64,000 nt of DNA from Cryptomeria japonica (lineage: Eukaryota > Streptophyta > Pinopsida > Cupressales > Cupressaceae). Shown piece after piece: positions 24,701 to 35,270 of this stretch. The notes beneath the pieces are model-generated. The model made no database searches and was not told where the DNA came from. It saw only the letters and a program-made list of their open reading frames with translations. A program made the position numbers and the translations under genes. The stretch's first letter is position 1; each line of letters begins with the position of its first letter. The stretch lies in contig NC_081410.1 of the NCBI RefSeq assembly GCF_030272615.1, positions 220,461,415 through 220,525,414 on the forward strand, given 5' to 3'.

Positions 24701-26101
24701 TCGAGAACAGGTGGCTGCTGTGGTGAGCTCTGCTGTCAATGTCAAAAAGCCTGGAGATATTATGACCTTGACTGCAGGTGCAGCCACAGGTACTTCATGA
24801 ATACACATTTCCTGAAGAAACTTCTTTCAAGCAAAATTTCTGATTGTGATGTTGCAACTTGCATGGAATACGTTCAATTGTCATATTTTCCTTACACTAC
24901 CAGATTATACCATGCCAATTCCAGCCCAACGATGACTTTGGATAAAACCCTCTCTGATTATCTGATATTTCATATTGGATACAGTATTCTCTTGTTTTTC
25001 TGAATACTTTCATTAAGTTTATCTTCCCGGATTGATCTATGCCTGTTAACTTCTCAGAAGGATACTGCCATGTTTTATTGTTTAGAGGGAAGAAATTGGG
25101 TGTTTATGTTGTAGATATGTGCTTTGCCCCTGGAATCTCTTATAAAATTCTCTTCCTGCTCAATCAGCCCTGCGTGGAGCAGCAACTCTGAAAGCGAGGG
25201 CACAGAGAGAATTATGGAGCCATGCCTCGGTTATTCCATATGAAAAGGGATCCAATCCATTATCTCGATTTAGTGGAGAGTTAGTTCCTGAGGATAATGA
25301 ATCAGAAATATCTTCCCAGGATTTTCTAGCAAGAGGAGGTGAACTTTTAAAGCGCACAAGAAAAGGTAGTTTATCTTTTAGAAAGGAATATCTGTTTGGT
25401 TGAATTAAGGTACTTGAGTTAATACAGCTTCTAGTTCTGACTAATGAAGAATGCTGTTAACAGGTGTCATTCACTGGAAACAGGTAGCTGTTTATATCAA
25501 CAAGAGATCACAGGTGAAAATCATTTTTGTTTAGTATTTTCTAGTTTTGGTGGCATATTGCCTAGTGAAATTCTGTTTCATGCCTCTCTTTTGCATAGTG
25601 CACATCGCATGGTGATGAAAGTCTGCCTGCATGAATAGAAATTCAGGCAAGAGTCTGTATTTAATTGTGGATATTTCTTGTCCTCTTAATGTTCCAGAAT
25701 GCATTGCAGGTGGTGGTGAAACTGAAGAGCAAGCACATTGGTGGTACATTTTCAAAGAAAAAAAAGAGTAAGGAAGCTTTTGTGTGCCATTTTATTTGAA
25801 GTTTTTTGACTGCAGGGAGTTATGGATAAAGAAAATTCCATTTTCATGCTTGATCTTCAACTTTTCTAAAGCTTGCACCCATTTGTTGTACATATTGCCA
25901 GGTATTGTCTATGATGTTTGCAGTGACATCCCTGCTTGGCCAGGCAGAGACTTATTAGAGGGAGAACAGAGGCGCCATTTTGGTCTTAGAACTGCTCGTG
26001 GACTAATGGAGTTTGAATGCAGCAATGAGAAAGAACAGCAGATATGGACAGAAGGGATTAGGCATTTGCTTTCCTTGGCACAAAATCAGAAGAAACTATA
26101 G
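21701..26101 (+). CDS. VAN3-binding protein / FORKED-like protein (DUF828 and plant PH-like domain), multi-exon
   Basis: Exons I can join in frame: 21701-22033, 23325-23444, 24414-24789, 25168-25365, 25464-25513, 25710-25767 and 25902-26101 (stop TAG). Together they make 1335 nt, or 444 residues, normal for the family. All introns are GT-AG and splice phases match at every join. Residues about 25-290 match the auxin-canalisation domain DUF828, with the signature [18 protein letters not shown] (43-59), then [36 protein letters not shown] and [29 protein letters not shown]. Residues about 335-440 form the plant PH-like domain ([45 protein letters not shown]). Relatives bind the ARF-GAP VAN3/SFC and phosphoinositides at trans-Golgi and endosome membranes and guide vein patterning through PIN and auxin traffic. 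Two further in-phase candidate exons lie in the second intron. No frame damage is seen, so the gene is probably active. Confidence 0.9.
23579..23804. repeat. Intronic duplication, about 140-bp period
   Basis: The segment with atgtttgtctccattgtg, ttatccagg and aaaccctgatctttgcca at about 23585-23666 recurs at about 23725-23804. Both copies keep a splice-acceptor-like ttatccag. Confidence 0.8.
23750..23818 (+). CDS. Candidate extra exon of the VAN3-binding-protein-like gene (69 nt)
   Basis: It is bounded by cttatccag on the left and a gtatgg donor on the right. It has 23 codons without a stop in the phase required by both neighbours, reading [20 protein letters not shown] then NNR. Inclusion would add 23 residues after [10 protein letters not shown] diverged duplicate 140 bp upstream has the same acceptor but an in-frame stop. 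Transcript data would be needed to confirm use. Confidence 0.4.
23890..23970 (+). CDS. Candidate extra exon of the VAN3-binding-protein-like gene (81 nt, GC donor)
   Basis: It follows a strong acceptor (ttttcattttcag) and ends AAG before GCAAGG, the usual context of a GC-AG intron. It has 27 stop-free codons in phase 0 ([16 protein letters not shown] and on). Together with the 69-nt candidate it would make the protein 494 residues. The intron between the two candidates would be only 71 nt. Confidence 0.35.
24090..24345. repeat. Three degenerate intronic repeats, about 100-bp spacing
   Basis: The pattern gtaactatct-c-t-ttgc-aatt-agagc-gcagtatttagttgct occurs at about 24099-24150, 24210-24262 and 24289-24341, just before exon 24414-24789. 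Confidence 0.65.
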
Positions 26102-27475
26102 GGCAATATTCTTCCACGTTGGTCAGATTTGGTGTATTATGACACCAATTATTATGTTTGCTTTCAGAGGTTGAGGATTGTGTAATTCCCATCCGAATTA
26201 AATAATGAAAGAATTAGTGTGCTTCTCTCAAAACAATATGTACATATAGCTTGGTTCGGGCTTGCTAGGGAAGTGCCACCGGCAGCTATTCATAGAAGAT
26301 GCTATGAGATTTGATTTCATATACATGTAAATTATATTAATTTTCCTGAACCACACAGTCCATGGTCTCTGAATCTTCCTATAATTCATTGTTCATATGG
26401 TCGTTTATTAATACCCTCATTACATGAGGAGGAAAAAGCTATAAATTCACACTTTATTTGTTAGTTGTGCTTAATTGTAGGTTAGCCAGTATTAACCCGA
26501 CTCTATGATGTCGAGTCAGACTAAGGGTCTTTTGGAATGGCAATTAAATTGAAGCAAGGGATTTGCTGACCAAAAGTAGCACATTAACTTTGACTAATAT
26601 TCACTTTGCATTTGATGAACCACTTACAAATTTGGTATTGATTTATTTGCTTCTGCATGATATTCTGTCTCTTAAAGAATCCTGGTAAATGAAATGTAAT
26701 TCAACTTAATCAAACATGTGAAAATAATTTGGGTAAATGGAATGGAATTCAATTTAATTAAACGTGTGAAAACAATTTGAGGTTTCTTGTGGTCTACCTT
26801 AAGTATCTATTTTTCTCTGAGGAATCGTCCAATCCTGACAGCCTAGCCTTCGTAGCTGTCACTGATACAGAGTTTGGGTGAAGCAACAGAAGCGTACTTA
26901 GCGAATTTAATTTTATCAGTCTGACTATCAATTGATGGCAACAATTTGACAGCTTCCTCTTAGGTCTTTTTAACTCCTTTGTAAGAGCCTGTTCTCCAGT
27001 TTGGTCAGCTTCTTATGAAACCTCTTCAACACCTTTATCAGAACCCCTACCTCATTGCAGTCTCCCTAATGTAAGGGGTAACACCATGTTATATTAGAGT
27101 GGGTAATGCTAACTTCTGTACGATATCTTATTACCCCATACCCATTTTTGCTCCGGTGGTTTTGTTACAACTCTATTTTCCTACAATAACCCCTATCAGC
27201 ACATGTTGTGGTGTGTTCAATTGTAGCAGAGGCTGTAAAGTCTAATTTCAGTGTACATTTTTATTGAAGAATTGCTAAGTTGTTAGTATGTGCAACTGAT
27301 AAAAGCCGAACCATAAATAATCAAACTTAGATAAATGGTCAAAAATGAGATTTTGGAAGGATTAGTTTTACTTGGTTTGAGTTTTGCTTATACAAATATA
27401 ATCACCGCCTACTGGTTTTTTGAATCTTCCCAGAAATGACACTGTGAAATGACTATTTTTTAACTCTTGCGTGCC

Positions 27476-27719
27476 TAACAGATCCACAGTTACTACCCAA
27501 AAGTTAAAACAATAGCTATAAGCAGACAAGTAGCATACAGAGACAATTAGAAAAATTGTCAAAATCTGATGTACCATTTAGGATCTGTGGGTACATAACA
27601 GATCCACAGTTACAATCCAGAAGCAAGAACAATGGTTATAAACAGTTAAGTTGCATACGAAAATAACTAAAAAAATATTGTCAAAATCTGATGTACCATT
27701 TAGAATCTGTGAATGTGCA
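27476..27719. repeat. Tandem duplication, 120-bp period, two copies
   Basis: The copies start taacagatccacagttac at 27476 and 27596. Both end with ttgtcaaaatctgatgtacc and then atttag(g/a)atctgtg. Confidence 0.9.
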
Positions 27720-29261
27720 AAGTTAGCTATAATTACTAATGATACTTTTCCCTATTAAATTGATTGATATAATGAATTTTTGTAATACCCGGATGATATT
27801 GTGGAGATCCAACTGATTTTTGACTAAATTCGCCATTAATTGATCAAATTTGATTTGCAAGGAAGAGATCTATATCATGGGCCCGACACATTTATTAGGA
27901 GATTATTGATACTAATAAAGATGTTGGTTGTTGAGAGCAAATTGTGTACTAGAAGATGGAGTAGTTAGTTCGGGTGGTAAAGGAGACTTTTAGTTGGAGT
28001 GGAAGTTGGAGTGCAAATGAATAGCTAACTTTTAAGAGGGATCAAGGACAGTAATGGCTGAATAGTTGAGAAAAATTATATTGTTACACAAAATGAGATA
28101 GCCTAGAAATCATTTAATTTCAAATGAAAAGAATCAACATGCATGAGACAAACTCGGAAGGAATTGCTATAATAAGATGCGATGGTTGCCTAGAAGATGG
28201 GAAATATGAAATTGTGATTGAAGTTGTTCTAATGGGCAGTTGAAGAGAGTAGAGTAGTGAGTGGATTGCATAATAATATATGAAATTGAAGAGGGAAGCC
28301 TATGGAGATTCAACAAAACCTGGGTTATTGCTATAATAACATTGATCAACGGAAACTTTTGCTGCACCAGTTCTATATTTTATTATAATCTAAACAATTC
28401 ACATAATTGGGAGGGAAGTTTCTATTGCAGGGGTGCCCATTCATGTTAAGAATGATGATATTACAATAACAAATATCAAGGGCCATATAAAAAAGAAAAC
28501 TCTATCAACATGGAAGAAAAATTATTCAAAAAAAACTTCTTAGTGGTGAAATTACATGGCAATGACTCACTAGGTTTTGGGCCATTTTGAAGGATGTCTG
28601 TAGTATATTCTTATGTTTGTTCATGATTAGATGTTTAGTTTTGTTTGTTTCTTATTCCTTTACACTTATTTCAATGCATTTGATTTTATTTCATCCCTAT
28701 CTACACACTACTCATCTGTTTACTATTATTTAGTCATTTATTGCATATAAAATTGTACATATGTTGAAACATCTTTACATCATCTCAAAATTAACTAAGT
28801 ACATATTAGCATATCTTGGTGTAATCTTTGTATTCAAAGACATTAAATATGCAATCAATTCACATGGTCAAACGAGGAGCATTCAATTTAGGAACATTTG
28901 GATGAAGAACTCAAAAATAACACATATGCATCAAAATCATATAAGCCATTTGTGCATGTTGTCTTAGATAAGTAGCTCTAAACCATAAAGTTCACTCTAA
29001 TAGAGGGTTGACTTAGAGAATATGATCTTAGTGCTCCAACAAACTCTCTAAAGTGTTTATAAACATTGTGTTGACAAAATCAAACACAAGGCAAAGGTGC
29101 AAGGAACATTATTGCAACTTTATGTTAGATCATTCCCATGAGTTGCAATTCATTTTTGCAACACTTGGGATTGTACTTGAAGCACTTAGGATTGATCTAT
29201 TCAATTATGAGAGCAAGTCAGTTCAAATTCCATCGCTATGCTTCTAATGCATATAAGAAGT

Positions 29262-29447
29262 TGTAATTTTAAGTTAGAGTAAAAATATTATGATCAAAAC
29301 AACAAAGAACTATTTATCAACCACTAAAATTAGCTAATACTTTCATTTCTAGTATGTAATTTTAAGTTAGAGTAAAAATATTATGATCAAAACAACAAAG
29401 AACTATTTATCAGATACTAAAATTAGCTAATACTTTCATTTCTAGTA
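29262..29447. repeat. Tandem duplication, 93-bp period, two near-identical copies
   Basis: Copies start tgtaattttaagttagag at 29262 and 29355 and differ at only three or four positions by eye, so this is a recent local duplication. Confidence 0.93.
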
Positions 29448-29929
29448 TTTCTAGATTTCAAAGTGTTATATGGTTTATAATAGCTTTAAAGAAGGTTAAT
29501 CAAATGTCTTATTTTTTTATTAAACCTAAATTTGGTAAAATCACTTTATCTATTTATATTTTGGTGAACACAACTTGTCCTACATCTTTTAGGCTTTTGA
29601 CCTTATGGTTTGTTTCTCCCATTACGGTTTTCAGATATGACTTTTTTAATTATCTTCCGCATCATAGTTGAGTAGGGTTTCAATTGTTTTTTGTGATTCA
29701 TCTGCTATATCTTTGCTTTAGGGTTTTGTGACACATTGTAACATTGCTTAATACCTATTTTACATTTGTTGATTTGTTTTAGACCTAATAAGCATTTGAT
29801 TTTTTCATCTAATATTAGATTAAATACATCTTTTACACCATTTGACCTTATGATTTGATTCTTTCATTATCCCATACATAGTTCATCTTATCAACCCACA
29901 CTTGAAGTGTCATTGTTTATCATGGATCC

Positions 29930-32010
29930 ATATAGGTCATTTTCTCTTGTTGATTTACATGCATAAAATTCAAATTTTGACATGTTCATACAACTTTTGG
30001 CTTTTGATCCTTCATCCCTGATGAACTTATGTCTTTTTATACTATGGGTGGGGATGTATTGTCCATGGAGGCACTATTTAATTGTATAATTTCTTTACCT
30101 CTCTCTCATATATTTGGTTAGTGCTTTTTACTTTATCTTGGATATCCTTAATTCACTTGCTTATGAGATTCATATTGATCTTATTTTATCTATGGTTTGT
30201 GATCATGATGATCATGTTAGTGATACACTTGAGATTACAAACATTGACGAGGCCATGCTTCCTTAATCATATTCATGGCATTGATGTACCTCATGATATG
30301 TCGCTTGCATGTCTTAGTTCTATATCTATTTTTGTAGATCCATTCTCTTTTGATGATACAACTCGTGATAGTGATCTACATGCATTGCCTTGTGTTCAAC
30401 TGGATAGCATTTATAACTTATCATGATGTTTCTTTAATATCTCAAGTGAATCCCATGGATATTTTCATTATGTTCTTTTGACTAATGATACCTTACATGA
30501 TGATACCATGCTTGTTAACAATAATTATTTTTCTCCTAAGGATATTACTCACATTTTATTGCCTCTTTCCATATTACATGCTGACATTATTATTTTTAGT
30601 GAGGACTTACTACTTGATTTTGATGGTTCTATTAATTCTTCTTTACAAATTAAATCTTTCTTACTTTTCAATTATGAGTATTTGGAGGATGCTATTTTAT
30701 TGATTAGTGAATTTAGACTTCATTTGAGTGGTAGAGCATTATAATGGTTTGACTCATCTTGTTTAGATTACATATATTTTATGAACTTGGCACATACTTT
30801 CATTATTTATTTTTCAAGCCCTATTGCATAAGAAGATAGTACGAACTAGTGACAACTTCTCATGATTTATCTTTTGTTTCTTTTCCATCATCTACATCTA
30901 GTAAACATATATTTTTATACATCTCATGCTAGAATTCTATTTTCACTCATGAATTTTTCTACTTTTACTTCTCTTGCTTCATCTTTCCTTGAGGATCCTA
31001 GTGATGGTGATAAACATGTTTTACCTTAACACAAGGTTGATAATCCTTCTCCCCTATCTTTCAAATCATGCCTTACAGATGATATGTTTAGCAATAAGAA
31101 GAGCTATATGCCTTTATCTTCTCATGATGATTTGTTCCTCATACACACTTTAGTGGTCCTTCTTTAGTAATCCCATCATTTTCTATATACATCATAATGG
31201 TTTAAAACTTTTTGATAGAGACTCTCATTTGGACCAACTCATGATTTCACATGAAATATCTTTGAATAGTTACGTGAAACTCCTACTTATATCTTGCACA
31301 TTTTAAAATATTTACTTAATGTATATAAGGGCAATGTGATACTAGATGATGATAAATTTTCTTCAACTATTACACATGGATTTGGGGCAAATTGAAAATA
31401 ATATTTCTCCTTATTTGAGCTCCCTCACTAGTGAAATAGCATATCTAAAAAATGTTGATGATTATGAACAAAACCTTAAACAAAAAGATCCTATCAAATT
31501 TCTATTACACATTCATTTGGCACATGACATCTTGACTTATCCCACACCAAGTGGATTTGTGGCACCTTATTTTTTAAAGTATACTATTGTAGAAACATTG
31601 ATTCATTATGACATTTATAGTAATTCCAAGTTATGTGCCTCACTTGTTTTTACAAGGATCAATTTCTTGCTAAGGTGTTCTCATCAAGTTTGAGTGGTTA
31701 TGCACTTACTTGGTTTGATTCAATATCATATGCTTCTATCATTTCCATTGAAGATTTGGTTGGTTCTTTCATGAAACATTATTTTATTATAATATTGCAC
31801 CTAATACATATGCTATTGACCTCATGAAATAAAAACAAGAAAAATAAGAGCTAATTAGAGATAACATATCATAATTTTAAGGATTAGCTTTTATTCAAGT
31901 CACACTTTAGATGATGAAAAATTTCAAAACATTTTCATGGATGGTTTAGTTCCAGTCTTCAAGTTTCAAGTATATTACATGCATTGTCACTTATTTTCAT
32001 AGCTATGTGT
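29930..32010 (+). pseudogene. Gag-like relic of an old LTR retrotransposon
   Basis: Long but broken plus-strand frames include two gag-like stretches. One is LLISEFRLHLSGRAL then WFDSS (about 30700-30760). The other is FLAKVFSSSLSGYALTWFDS followed by SIEDLVGSFMKHYF (about 31660-31790). The order A-x-x-WF ... SI-x-x-F-x-x-L-x-x-x-F is the Retrotrans_gag pattern. No protease or RT follows, because the copia element starts at 32011. The first half (29930-30430) is open in places but not recognised. Confidence 0.55.
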
Positions 32011-32526
32011 TGCAAATGTGAAGATGATTGATGTTTCAGTATGGTTGTCAACATACTGATTGTGTTTTCCACGCTTGATTGTTGCTCCAGATGTTCAGAC
32101 TTATTGCAAATATATTCATGATATGTCAGCACATTGTTGGATATTGCTTTGAGATTCCTATTTTGTGGTTTGGTGGTCCAGAAGGTATTTTTCAGAAGTC
32201 TATGTTGTGCTGATGATGCTTTTTTTGATAGAGTTTGTAGAGCTCAACATTGATCCACATCTTTAGTTCTTTTGCTGTGTTTCTGGTTTTGTGCTTCTAG
32301 TGCATACATCTTCATTATTTTGATTTGACATGTATTGTTGTGCTCTAGAAGTCTTCTTACCCAATCTGGTTAACCTCAGATGTTCTTTTTGGTCTGGTGA
32401 TTGCGGCATTTGGATGACATGTTGTTGTATTGTGGTGTGGTCCACTTTTCATTCCTCTCCATCGCAAGAATGCTTAGTGAAGACCTATTTTTTGAATTAT
32501 GATTTATTGTCTCCTTGACTGACTAG

Positions 32527-32572
<46 letters not shown>

Positions 32573-33123
32573 ATCACTTGTAATGAAAAATATGATAAAG
32601 AAGGCTTAGCTAAAGGAAGTTGATTGTAGAAGGAAGTTCTATCTTTGACAATGTAAAGTGGCTGATTAGTGTGGTTGTTCATTGATGTTGTTTGGTACAG
32701 TGGCAGTGAGACTAAGGTTTCTTTCAACATTGCAACATAGTAGCATTTGTGCTTTTTGTGGTGGATTATTTCTTTCTTCCTCTAGGTAGTGAGCCCTCCT
32801 TTTCTTGTAGTTTTAGCTGGGCAATGAGCTCACCTACAGTGAGCAATCCTGGCAGTGAGCCCTCTTGTAAAAACCACCTTAACCGATGTCACCCTAACAT
32901 GTGTTCTATTATGAGAACTAAAATTCTCTGTGGTTTTTCCCTCCTTGGGTTTTCCATGTCAAATTTGGTGTCTCTTGTGTGTGCTCTTTTCATGTGATCA
33001 TTTGTTCATGGTTATGTAATCTGAAATTTATATTTGTCGAATCTAATTATGTAATCAGTTAAATTTCAATTAACAACTGATTCAACCCCCCCCTCCCCCC
33101 CTCTCAATTGTCTAGATTATTCA
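32011..33123 (+). repeat. 5' LTR of the copia element
   Basis: It starts TGCAAATGTGAAGATGATTG, and the same start is found at 37888. It contains a (TA)n run at about 32527-32570 and several gtgagc(c/t)(c/t)(t/a) words at 32795-32875. It ends after a cccccctctcaattg block. About 1113 bp. Confidence 0.8.
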
Positions 33124-33127
33124 ACTA

Positions 33128-33139
33128 TTGGTATTAGAG
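33128..33139 (+). promoter_or_regulatory. Primer binding site of the copia element (initiator tRNA-Met type)
   Basis: TTGGTATTAGAGC, one base off the TGGTATCAGAGC site common in plant copia elements, follows the LTR by a few bases. Confidence 0.75.
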
Positions 33140-33155
33140 CTTTGGTTCCTAGAAA

Positions 33156-34094
33156 GTGAGACTAACTACTCGAGGAGATCTGATGGCACACAAATTGAAT
33201 ATCCCTACCTTTGAAGGATGTAACTATAGTTTCTGGAAAGTAAAGATGCGAGGATATTTGATTTCTCTGAGTTACAAGACTTACAAGGCTATGAAGACTA
33301 AGTATTTGACACTAGGAAATGGACCTACTACATCGGATGAGATTGAATCTTATGAAGAAAATGAATGAGCAAGGTATGCTATCTTTAGTGCTTTATCTAA
33401 AATTGAATTGGTGAATTGATTTAGATACTAATTATGAAGTGTGAGAAAGGTTGAAAAGTATTTATGAAGGAAATGAAAGAGTCAAGCTATCTAAGATGCA
33501 AACTGCTAAGTGCACTTATGAGAATTTGAGAATGGATTAAGGTGAAGGAGTTGTGAGATATTTTCAGAAGGTTGATAGTGTTGTGAATGAAATCAGAGAT
33601 CTTGGAGATGTTTTGGATGAAAAGGATGTAATACAGAAGATCATGAGAACCTTACTGGAGAGTTTCAGTGATAAAATATCAGCTATTGAAGAAACCTATG
33701 ATCTAACAAAATTCACTAGAGAACAGTTGTTTGGCACCTTAATTATGTTTGAGATGAAGAAGTTTGGCAAAGAAAAAGAAAAATTAGAAACAACTTTAAA
33801 GCATCAAAAGCATCAGATGAAGATTCTGATGATGAAAGCTTGGATGAGATGGAAGCAAATTTTGTGAGAAAACTGAAAAGAAGAACCAACAAGTATAAAG
33901 GTATGTTACCTCTTAAATGTTTTAAATGTGGAAAGATTGGTCATTATGCATCTAGATGTCCCGAAAGAGGATCAAAACATATGTTTAAGGATTATAAAGG
34001 AAAATTCAATAAGAAAGCCTACTATGTTAGAGATGATGCTAGAATTTTAGATGATGGTCAAATTATGAGGATGGTGATTGTTTGTTCATGGTAG
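33156..34094 (+). pseudogene. Gag of the copia element
   Basis: The opening MAHKLNIPTFEGCNYSFWKV (33183 on) is a typical copia gag start. The middle (33553-33867) has the UBN2-like VDSVVNEIRDLGDVLDEKDV. A CCHC zinc knuckle CFKCGKIGHYASRC lies at about 33919-33960. Stops near 33367, 33418 and 33538 and a frame change near 33840 break it. Confidence 0.8.
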
Positions 34095-34099
34095 AAAAA

Positions 34100-35010
34100 G
34101 ATGGACCTAAATCTAATAACTCTAAGATTGTTGAGACTGTTGCTTCAACATTACATGTTAGGAGAGATAGAAATGAATGGTCGATTGACAGTGGAGATGA
34201 TCAAGGAAGCAAACCATTTAGATTTGGAGATGAAAAATATGATGGTGGTTCTATTAGATCTGGAGATGATCATATTGCTCAAATTGTTGGAATTGGTTCT
34301 ATTACCTTTGATGAAAATCATAACACTGGCAATGTTTACTATGTAAAAGGATTACATCATAATCTTTTTGGTGTTGGACAAACATGCGAAAATGGTTACA
34401 ATGTTGTTTTTCATGATGGTGGTTGTAAATCCCATCTGTAAAGTACTTCAAGGTTTTTGGAAGCACTTGTTATATCCAAAGAGATGAAGGAAAACCTAAA
34501 TGGTTTGCTTCCTTGATCATCTTCATTGTCAATCAACCATTCATTTAGATTTGGAGATGGTCAGATTGTTCAAATTGTTGGAATTGGTTCTATTATCTTT
34601 GACGGAAAGCATAACACTGACAATGTTTACAATGTTTGTTCAATCTCTATGGTTACATAGTTGAAAGGATGAACAAGACTATTCAAGAGGTGGCAAGAAC
34701 TATGATCAAGGAAGCCAACCTACCGGAAGTTTACTAGAGAGAAGTTATACACAATGCCATGGATACCCTAAATAGAGTTTTATTCAGAAAGAAGTTTGGG
34801 AAGACATCATGTAAACTATAGTATGTAAGAATCCCATCTATAAAGTACTTCAAGGTTTTTGGAAGCACTTGCTATATCCAGAGATATGAAAGAAACCTTC
34901 GAAAGTTTGATAGCAAAGTAGATAAAGGTATATTTCTTGGTTATTCTACAAAGAGCAAAACTTACAGATGTTATAACAAGAGATTGAACAAAATTGTCGA
35001 AAGTGCAAAT
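34100..35010 (+). pseudogene. Protease and integrase remnants of the copia element, internally duplicated
   Basis: The protease-like segment WSIDSGDDQGSKPFRFGD (about 34180) keeps D-S-G, then VYYVKGLHHNLFGVGQ marks the GAG-pre-integrase start. Integrase is mostly missing; only its end remains (VARTMIKEANLPEVYW, about 34690; VFGSTCYIQRD and similar, about 34455 and 34850). Two segments occur twice: 34215-34345 with 34545-34645, and 34441-34495 with 34828-34885. Confidence 0.65.
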
Positions 35011-35270
35011 GTGAAGGTCGATGAGAAAATTTCAAAAGAAGTTGTTATACAAGAAGGGTATGGATCTGATGAAGGAGAAGAGAAGAGAAAAGATGAAGAA
35101 AGGCTTAAAGAAACCTGGGTTGCTCCAGTAACTACATAAAAAACCTCGAGGTATGTGCATAAAAATCATTCTAAGAATCAAATCATAGGAGATAAAAACA
35201 GAGGATTCATTACATGAAGCAAAGCTGGTGAAGAATAAGTTATTTTGTGATTACTTTCTGAGACTGAACC

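Larger units (their letters stand above)
26102..29929. other. Intergenic sequence downstream of the host gene
   Basis: No coding region is supported. The start holds the presumed 3' untranslated region. An aataat word near 26200 is a possible but weak polyadenylation signal. Two tandem duplications (27476-27719 and 29262-29447) and a short 50-bp duplication near 26685-26785 are present. The rest is AT-rich unassigned sequence. Confidence 0.5.

Noticed and set aside
24515-24808. Antisense Ala/Thr-rich open frame over the third known exon
   Set aside because: It is a shadow of the Ala-rich [16 protein letters not shown] coding stretch on the plus strand.
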